Shown in pieces: positions 43,092-49,180 of a stretch of 49,180 nt of DNA. The notes beneath the pieces are model-generated. The model did not search any database and had not been told where the DNA came from. It saw only the letters and a list, made by a program, of their open reading frames with translations. The number at the start of each line of letters is the position of its first letter. Positions within the stretch are counted from its first letter, which is position 1. The stretch covers positions 1 to 49,180 of the forward strand of contig CAMDHO010000010.1 of NCBI GenBank assembly GCA_945898205.1, written 5' to 3'. This DNA is from Chlamydia trachomatis (lineage in GTDB: Bacteria; Chlamydiota; Chlamydiia; Chlamydiales; Rhabdochlamydiaceae). Position numbers and translations under genes: made by a program.

Positions 43092-43780
43092 GTTTGGATT
43101 GTTGCTAAGGATTTCTTCTAAAGAACTGGGATTGCAAAAGTCCTTTCTGCATTCGGAACTAGCTATAAAAATAGAAGCCACATAGGTTTTTCTTACAGAA
43201 TCAAAGATAAAAAACATGATGGTTTAAACCGGAAAACACTTAGTTTTTTTTAGTAGCGGACCAGATTACATTTCCTGTCGGATTTTCATTTTATGAGCCA
43301 GATCCAGCATTGAAAGAATGGAAAAATAAAGACCAAGAATTAAAGAAGCAAAAGATAAGTATAAAAGAGAGTCTAGCACAACCTATAAAAAATGATAAAT
43401 ACCCATCCAAGTTAGAAATAGCAGTTGATTTATTAGAGGTTTTTTAAAGTTTTTCTCTGAAATGCATGCTGGGGTGCAAGTCATTTCAAACCTTCGCTGT
43501 AATCAACTCGTTCGTAATAAGAGAGGATTATTAGTCGAAGAAGGAAGCTTTTTATCGCTAAAGTGGTCTTTTAAGATTTTAATCGCTTGAATAGCAGGAG
43601 TTGGACATCCATGAGACATACTTCTTCTTCTAGAATCGAGTTAAGACTAGAATCTGTGTAAAAGCGTTCTAAAAAAGTCATCCAGTTATTTAATAATATG
43701 GGATTATGACCTAAAAGTTGAGTAAGAGGGGTTGTTCCATTTTTTGAATATGAGCTGTGAGCCGCAATTATGCCATGTGT
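43092..43780. other. Gap with decayed gene fragments
   Basis: About 690 bases holding a transposase relic (43256-43590) and, on the minus strand around 43590-43775, a fragment reading GTTPLTQLLGHNPILLNN then WMTFLERFYTDSS, which resembles the start of a carboxymuconolactone decarboxylase/AhpD-like protein. No intact gene is present. Confidence 0.5.
43256..43590 (+). pseudogene. DDE transposase relic with frameshift
   Basis: Two pieces of one protein in different frames. The first (to TAA 43445-43447) reads ADQITFPVGFSFYEPDP then ALKEWKNKDQELKKQ and KYPSKLEIAVDLLEVF; the second (43459-43590) reads AGVQVISNLRCNQLVRNKRG. Both are features of a DDE transposase family in which GGVQVISQLRxNQ follows the catalytic core. 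A -1/+2 shift and missing ends show it is dead. The IS family name is uncertain. Confidence 0.65.
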
Positions 43781-44761
43781 TTACTGGGTGATTTTCCAGC
43801 AACGATGGATTTTTTTATTATGAAAATCAATAGGAATCGTTTTGTCTGAAATATCTCTAACACTACATGAAGAAAATAAAGATTCGTCAAATTTGAATTT
43901 TCGAGAATTAGTGCTAAAAAAAAGGATTCCGCCAGGAGCTAGAAGCTTTAGGGATTTTGTAATCAAATCCAAATAGTCTATTTGGATATCAAATAGCTGA
44001 TCCATTTTTTTTGAACGAGAGATCGTGGGGGGGTCGATAATTATGATGTCAAATAAAACTTTACAAAGGATTTCCTCATCTATAAACTTTAAACAGTCAG
44101 CTCTTATGATTTCGTTGTTTTTTAAAGAAAGAGAATTAAGGATGAAATTTTCTTTTCCCCAGTCTGTATAACTATTAGACATATCAACACTTTTAGTAAA
44201 GCTAGCTCCGGCAAAGGCTGCATGAACGCTAAAAGAGCACGTGTACGCAAAAAGATTGAGGAGGCTCTTGTCTTTTGCTATGGAGGCGATTATTTGACGT
44301 GTTTCTCTATGATCAAGGAATAGTCCAGTATCTAGGTAGTCGTCTAAATTAACTTTGAATTTTACTCCATATTCAAAAACAGTAAAAAATTGCTCTTGCT
44401 CATCTATTTTTTCATACTGTTGTGTTTTTTTTCGTTTTACTCGGGTTCTCCAATAGATGAGATCTAGGGAAGTATTGAAAATTGAAATTAAAGCTTGATC
44501 GATCTCTTCTCTTAGTTCAGGCAAGGGTTCATCACGATCTCTATCATAGGAGAAAAATTGTACGCAAAAACGACCTGCGTAAAAGTCAATGACTAAAGGG
44601 TATTCTTTAATGTCGCGATCGTAAATACGGAAGCAGTCGGTCATGGAACGTTTTGCCCATTTTCGAACATGACGATAGTTTTTTCTAATACGATTTTTTA
44701 AAGCAGAGCTTTTGTCTTCGCCATCGCTAATAGAGGGTAGCTCTAAGGGAGTCTTATTCAT
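43781..44761 (-). CDS. Class I SAM-dependent methyltransferase, RlmK-like
   Basis: 326 residues related to the RlmK half of E. coli RlmL, which makes m7G in 23S rRNA. LKNRIRKNYRHVRKWAKRS then CFRIYDRDIKEYPLVIDFY is the typical N-terminal segment; the methyltransferase domain shows GLFLDHRETRQII, LLNLFAYTCSFSVHAAFAGA and the catalytic DPPTISRSKKM motif (D/N-P-P-x). No THUMP domain is fused. No clear ribosome site before ATG 44761. It is alone, next to transposon debris. Confidence 0.85.
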   Translation of the reverse strand: MNKTPLELPSISDGEDKSSALKNRIRKNYRHVRKWAKRSMTDCFRIYDRDIKEYPLVIDFYAGRFCVQFFSYDRDRDEPLPELREEIDQALISIFNTSLDLIYWRTRVKRKKTQQYEKIDEQEQFFTVFEYGVKFKVNLDDYLDTGLFLDHRETRQIIASIAKDKSLLNLFAYTCSFSVHAAFAGASFTKSVDMSNSYTDWGKENFILNSLSLKNNEIIRADCLKFIDEEILCKVLFDIIIIDPPTISRSKKMDQLFDIQIDYLDLITKSLKLLAPGGILFFSTNSRKFKFDESLFSSCSVRDISDKTIPIDFHNKKIHRCWKITQ

Positions 44762-44864
44762 GGATTAAATGATATATAAGTAAGTTGAAATTAATGCCTT
44801 AACTTATACAGGTTTTCTTTTTTTATAAAAACAAAAATGAAAGCAAAAAATTATTGGTGCACGC

Positions 44865-45815
44865 TTAAATCCAGCTAAGCAAAAGCGAATCTAACCAAAA
44901 AAAATTTCGATACCCTTTTCCTAAAAAACCCATATGGCCTCCCTGGGAAGAGATCCAGATCTTGACGCAAGCTGGAACGTTTTGGGATGTGGCTGCTTGG
45001 TAGTTAACTATTGGGTCATCTGCGGCAAAAACAATATGACAAGGGTGGTCTATGTGAGAAAGGAAAAAACAGCTGCTGCATTGTTTATAAAAATCAGCAG
45101 CATTTTGAAATCCCCATAGAGGAGCTGTAATCTGATTATCAAAGTCTGAGATAGAAGAAATAGCTTTATCTTGAACCCACACAGCTCCATATTTTTTTAA
45201 ACACTTTACATAACTGTTGTTATAAAGGCTTAGGTTAGGGAGAGATAGTAAATGGGCGCTTTGAGCTAAATCTATAGGAGGGCAAATAGCAATGGTTTTT
45301 ATTAGAAGGTCATGTGCTAGCTTTTTAAGTTCTCCTGCAAGTTTTAATGCGATGTTACCGCCTACGGAGAATCCGATTAATACAAAAGGAGAATTGGGGG
45401 TTTGGTTCTTAAAGGATTGAATTATGTGGAGGATGTCATCACTTTTTCCAGAGTGAAATGGTTTTTTAGAGAGGCCCGCCCCAGATCCGCAACCTCGTAA
45501 GTTAATGCGAACCACGCGATGTTTAGCTTTATAAATTTTGCGAGCCATACGAATCATGTAGTTAGATTTGTGAGAGCCTCCAAGGCCATGAATTAAAAAA
45601 ACGGTCTTATCGGCAGGGCCCCATAATAAGGGAGTAGAAACTTCGCAGGATAAGATGTCGCCATCTGCTAGGGCAATCTGTAGAGGGACAGAAGGGGGGG
45701 GCGTACCTGAATAACTCAAGCTAGAAAGGGCAGTTTGGACATGAGGATTCTTAAGAAAAGGAAAAGGCTTAAAGGGGAGTTTTCCGTTGTATTCGATATC
45801 TGAATTAAAAAACAA
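44865..45815 (-). CDS. YheT-family alpha/beta hydrolase
   Basis: 316 residues. The order of motifs is that of the YheT/ABHD1-3 esterases: PFPFLKNPHVQTALSSL, the oxyanion HGLGGSHKSNYMIR, RGCGSGAGLS, the nucleophile elbow GFSVGGN (Ser), an Asp in AADDPIV and His in QGGHMGF. Substrate unknown; a lipid or acyl ester hydrolase is likely. The start is TTG 45815 behind AGGAGG at five bases, a strong site for a rare start. It lies 40 bases after the upstream gene on the same strand. Confidence 0.88.
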   Translation of the reverse strand: MFFNSDIEYNGKLPFKPFPFLKNPHVQTALSSLSYSGTPPPSVPLQIALADGDILSCEVSTPLLWGPADKTVFLIHGLGGSHKSNYMIRMARKIYKAKHRVVRINLRGCGSGAGLSKKPFHSGKSDDILHIIQSFKNQTPNSPFVLIGFSVGGNIALKLAGELKKLAHDLLIKTIAICPPIDLAQSAHLLSLPNLSLYNNSYVKCLKKYGAVWVQDKAISSISDFDNQITAPLWGFQNAADFYKQCSSCFFLSHIDHPCHIVFAADDPIVNYQAATSQNVPACVKIWISSQGGHMGFLGKGYRNFFWLDSLLLSWI

Positions 45816-45854
45816 GGAGACCTCCTAATTTAAAAATCTAGTCTCTTTTTTAAA

Positions 45855-47303
45855 TTAGGATTCTTCGTTAAATAAATCTCTTTGCAAATAAAGATCTATT
45901 TCTCTTTTTAAGTGAAAGTACTCAAAGCTATTAGGGTGAGTTGTATCTAAAATTTGTAATTGCTCTTGGGCTCTAGTCATATCATCTATTTGTAAAAAGT
46001 AAAATCCAATAACATGGAAAAATTTTAGGCATTCTAATTCATGGAAAGATGCTTTTTGGGGATATAGTAAGGTGAGAGACCACGTGTTGTTAAATATTTT
46101 TTCCACTTCTTCCGGTTCTCTTCTTCTTAAAAAGTAGTGAGCATACTCTATTTTACCTAAGAGATCGTCTGGAAACTTGACAACCCATTCTTTTAGCACG
46201 TTTAAGGCTAAGACTTTAGCTTCTAAAGTGGCTAGGGAACTATAGAAGTAATAGAGGATGGAAGGGCTCTCGGGGGCTTTAACAATTAGTTCGGAAGCGA
46301 TGTCTAAAGCTTCTTCGGGGTCTTCTACTAGGAGTTTTGGTAGAGATTTATATCTTTTTTGATCTTTTTGGCTAAGGCTGCTTATTTTAAGGCAAAAGAG
46401 GGGGGTAGGTATTTCATTCGTTATGTTTTCAAAACTCTCTAGATCGTCTTCACAGTCATACTCATAATCAGAGGATTCTTCTTCTAGTTCTATTTCGTCT
46501 CCTGAATCAGAGTCAGAAGAATTTTCTTGTAATGAAGTTTCAATATCTTCGTATGAGGAGGAAGGTTCTTCTATAAAAAACTCAAGTAGGTGAGAGTGGG
46601 TAGTCCAACTAGTTAGATGTTCTAAGCATGATTCTTTTCCCTGTTCAAAAGCTGTTAATAGTTCAGGTAAGGTAATGAATGTTTCGTCTACAAGGTCAAG
46701 TCCGAAGATCTCTCGAATATTATCTATCGATTCACCTGGCCAAAGAGCTAAAGAGGCTTCTAATATTAATAAAATTAATTCAGGGTCATAGATTTCCCCT
46801 GATATGTTTTTGGAATAAAGACTTTGAAAATACTCGACAACAAGAGATCTGTCTATTAGGCCTGTTGTTATTAGGATAAGAAGAGCGTCGATGCAAGCTT
46901 CTCGGATAGCTTCACTAGCTCCTGGATTTTCAATTGTTTTTTTCAATTGGCTCCAGTCAGAGGAGATCGTAGCAACTAAAATGTCGGCCCAAAAAAGAAG
47001 GATAAAGTAGTGTTCTTCGTTTTCTAAAACTTCTGGGTATTCATGCAACTGGATTAGCCAGTCAAAGGCTTTTTTTTCTTCAAAAAAGGCAAGCAATTTT
47101 AAGCTGCCGTATAAGTTGTTAGTATTCCAAGGATCTTCTTCTTTTATTTGAGTAATTTCTAATGCCAAAATAGGGAGGAGTTTTCGAGTGCAAATTTCTT
47201 TGTTTTCGAGTAGGAAATCAGCTTCTTCTTTTGAAAGAATTTCTATTTCGTTAGTGAGGATTTTATCTAAAAGTTGAAGGGCACTTTTTGGATCTGTTTT
47301 CAT
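45855..47303 (-). CDS. DUF1186/TPR-like acidic protein, 482 residues
   Basis: The N-terminal 240 residues are helical repeats like DUF1186 proteins (LLPILALEITQIKEEDPWNT; EHYFILLFWADILVATISSD). A very acidic, Ser-rich linker (about 255-305, e.g. DSDSGDEIELEEESSDYEYD) leads to TPR-like repeats (330-480). No signal peptide or membrane helix. GGAG lies 11 bases before ATG 47303. It probably forms an operon with the downstream hydrolase. Function is unknown; the DUF1186 label is from general resemblance. Confidence 0.7.
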   Translation of the reverse strand: MKTDPKSALQLLDKILTNEIEILSKEEADFLLENKEICTRKLLPILALEITQIKEEDPWNTNNLYGSLKLLAFFEEKKAFDWLIQLHEYPEVLENEEHYFILLFWADILVATISSDWSQLKKTIENPGASEAIREACIDALLILITTGLIDRSLVVEYFQSLYSKNISGEIYDPELILLILEASLALWPGESIDNIREIFGLDLVDETFITLPELLTAFEQGKESCLEHLTSWTTHSHLLEFFIEEPSSSYEDIETSLQENSSDSDSGDEIELEEESSDYEYDCEDDLESFENITNEIPTPLFCLKISSLSQKDQKRYKSLPKLLVEDPEEALDIASELIVKAPESPSILYYFYSSLATLEAKVLALNVLKEWVVKFPDDLLGKIEYAHYFLRRREPEEVEKIFNNTWSLTLLYPQKASFHELECLKFFHVIGFYFLQIDDMTRAQEQLQILDTTHPNSFEYFHLKREIDLYLQRDLFNEES

Positions 47304-47396
47304 TGAATTGAAGTCTCCATAAAAAACTGTGTAATCCGTCTGTTATAGCATCTTGAGTGTAAAAGAGCCACCCATACTTTTTTTAAGAGAGACAGC

Positions 47397-47466
47397 TCTT
47401 GTAAAACTATACTTTTTTAGAGGTGTCTAAAATAAAAAATCCAATTTTTTTTCTAGTTTTACAAGA
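47397..47466. repeat. 13-bp perfect inverted repeat, 44-base spacer
   Basis: TCTTGTAAAACTA (47397-47409) and TAGTTTTACAAGA (47454-47466) are exact complements. They lie between the DUF1186 gene and the transposase, so they could be an operator, a terminator arm, or an end of the transposable element. Confidence 0.55.
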
Positions 47467-47538
47467 TTATGTGTAATTTAAGCTATGACCGCAAAATCCC
47501 GTTGGATTTGGCATAAAGTGTAGTGAGTGGGACAGTTT

Positions 47539-49180
47539 TTATGCTGTTGCCATCTCTTTTTGTGAGTTCCTTCCCATCAATGCTTCAATAATATTTTGTA
47601 ATAGATGATCACTTGCAATCGCCTTTTTTACACATGGCCGTAATTTGTCTTGATCCTCATCATGGTTTTTCATAGCAGTTCTTACCTGTGCGCTATTTAT
47701 TTCGGCAAAACGTTCAGCTAAAGTTGCTTTCCCATTCAAAATAACTTTCAGGTATTTAGGATTGTTTAAATTTTTCACATAGGGTGTTTCAGCTATCATG
47801 GTTTTAAAAATTCGACTCATTGATTTACAACCAGTTCTTTTTCGGACTCCGCGCTTGTCTTCTCGAAAAGATTGCTCACAAATATTATTTGTAGGTTCAG
47901 GTTGAATGCGTTGCCTTACTCCCTTCTCATTGACAATTTCAATTCCATCTGTAAAGAGCCGGTCTTTGTATTTTTCAATTTGTTCAACTAGTTTTCTATA
48001 TCCGATATCCTTTGACGCAGCTTGCTTTAGTTCTTTAAGCTCAGCAAACTTTTCCAGTTCTGTTTTTATTTTAGGCATATCAACCTCTCCGCCATCGTCA
48101 TTAAGCCCATCTTTACCATCTGGAGCTGCTAAACGCATGATAGCTCGAAGTTGATCAAAATGTTTTACTTTTTCTTTAAGCCTTTTAACGCATTGTTGAA
48201 GAGTGGAATCGCTTAAAACCTCTGCCAGAAAATCTCTAATTTTTATTAAACGATCCGATGCCTTTAAGGGTGTTTTTTGAAGGTATTCATAAGCTGCTTC
48301 CATGCGTTTTATGTGAGCAAGGTGTGCTCGATCAAACGGGAATCCGTATCCGGCTAGATCCGCAGGATAGTCTTGTATCCACTCTATTAAAAGATGAGCC
48401 AAGACTTCCTCCGGAAGGTTTTGACTAAAAATGTCTTTTACTGATGGATCTAGATACTGTGATAAGGATGAGTAGTTTCGGATTAGATCCCGAAACGCTC
48501 TAGACAGTTTACTTAAAGTTGGTTTTACCTTCTAGTCTCGCACTATAGATACAAGAAGATCGTAATCAGCTTTGAGGAGGTCTTTGCCACCGTCCCTGAG
48601 CCAATGAAAGTGACAGATAAATATGCGTATTCCAGGAAATACAGCCTCTATAGAGCCAATAATTGCCTTACTCATGTCACAGACAATTCCAATTGGCGTT
48701 CCATAAGCTTTTTTGAGTTCTTGCAAAATTGGAATGATTGATTCTATTGATTCGCTGGGGATTTTTTTAGAAAGAAGGACAAGCTTTAATAATTCCTCTA
48801 TGGCACAGAAAACGTGAGGGCTTGCCCCATCACAGGTTCCATCCAAGTGGACAATATAACCGCCATTTTCTTGAATGATCCCTTTGATTTCGCCTTCTTT
48901 GTCTTTATGTGCTTGAGCTAGATAAAGAATAAATTTTTTCCCAAGAACAGAGACTTCTCTAGTAGAAATTTGAAGATTTCTTCTCATGAGTATTTTAAAA
49001 ACCTCATCTTCCGTATGTTTTTCCAAAAATAATTTCCTACCCACGAACTCTATTACATCAAAGCCAAAATTGCAGTATTCAGGGACAAGTGTATTGAGCT
49101 TTTCGGACCCGAAAACAGTTCCACAGTTGGGACAATATTTAATTGTTTCGTTGAATGCAAGTTTTCCCCAATCTAGAAGT
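47539..49180 (-). pseudogene. DDE transposase with zinc ribbon, interrupted by one amber stop, 5' end beyond window
   Basis: One minus-strand frame runs from the window edge to the stop at 47539-47541, broken only by TAG at 48532-48534. The N terminus (about codons from the edge) has a zinc ribbon YCPNCGTVFG. The core shows HLDGTCDG and IGIVCDMSKAI (candidate catalytic Asp residues), CHFHWLRDGGKDLL, then after the stop a helical insertion and EPTNNICEQSFREDKRGVR with the likely catalytic Glu. It is an IS-encoded transposase whose family I cannot name. The stop separates the Asp residues from the Glu, so the enzyme should be inactive unless the codon is read through. Confidence 0.75.

Noticed and set aside
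1-49180. CRISPR arrays, tRNA or rRNA genes, dif site, replication origin
   Set aside because: No regularly spaced repeats, cloverleaf-like segments, rRNA words, dif consensus or DnaA-box cluster were found on reading.

Overview
The window is about 49 kb of AT-rich DNA from a member of the Chlamydiota outside the classical Chlamydiaceae (an 'environmental' chlamydia of the Rhabdochlamydia/Simkania/Parachlamydia type; I cannot fix the genus). The decisive evidence is a chlamydial-type type III secretion (T3SS) block in the gene order of Chlamydia CT663-CT673: chaperone, CdsD with two FHA domains, CdsE, needle CdsF, TPR protein CdsG, a CT668-like protein, ATPase CdsN, stalk CdsO, Pro-rich CdsP, C-ring CdsQ and kinase Pkn5. 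Insertion-sequence debris, large repeat proteins and several decaying genes fit an intracellular symbiont or parasite with relaxed selection.

Layout. 1-830: end of an IS30-type transposase and a gene-free stretch. 832-2223: dihydrolipoamide dehydrogenase (minus). 2487-9273: a promoter and a six-gene MoxR/Bat operon (AAA+ ATPase, DUF58, a small membrane protein, two von Willebrand A proteins, BatD), closed by a strong hairpin. 9318-12564: a helical-repeat protein of unknown role and a divergent membrane-bound class III cyclase-like protein with altered active-site residues. 12554-16369: oppBCDF peptide importer without a binding protein. 16684-22171: a small protein, rimO, an rRNA methyltransferase, a decayed NAD(P)-binding/DUF2867 gene with two in-frame amber stops, and the UV endonuclease uvsE. 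22188-24680: an 830-residue leucine-rich-repeat protein. 24681-26000: gene-poor debris. 26004-28375: a PAP2-like membrane protein lacking its catalytic histidines, proC and xerD.

28313-30976 is the most unusual part. The last 65 bp of xerD, including its stop codon, occur again gap-free (54/65 identical) at 30912-30976, and a partial copy lies at 28829-28867, all in the same orientation. Between the copies sit an IS607-type resolvase stub, a near-perfect palindrome and an unrecognised 595-residue gene with a C-terminal membrane anchor. This looks like insertion of DNA at, or repeated recombination of, the xerD 3' end. The distal repeat lies beside the T3SS block, where Chlamydia would carry the secretin gene cdsC; instead there is a 103-residue exported protein whose end runs through the repeat.

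30922-41622 is the T3SS block (minus). 41795-43091 holds two divergent small hypothetical genes; 43092-43780 transposase and other debris; 43781-47303 an RlmK-like methyltransferase, a YheT-type hydrolase and a DUF1186/TPR protein; 47539-49180 a DDE transposase interrupted by one amber codon and running off the window.

Functionally, the T3SS block provides the secretion machine, and the LRR protein, the 544-residue repeat protein and the 595-residue tail-anchored protein are plausible but unproven secreted effectors.
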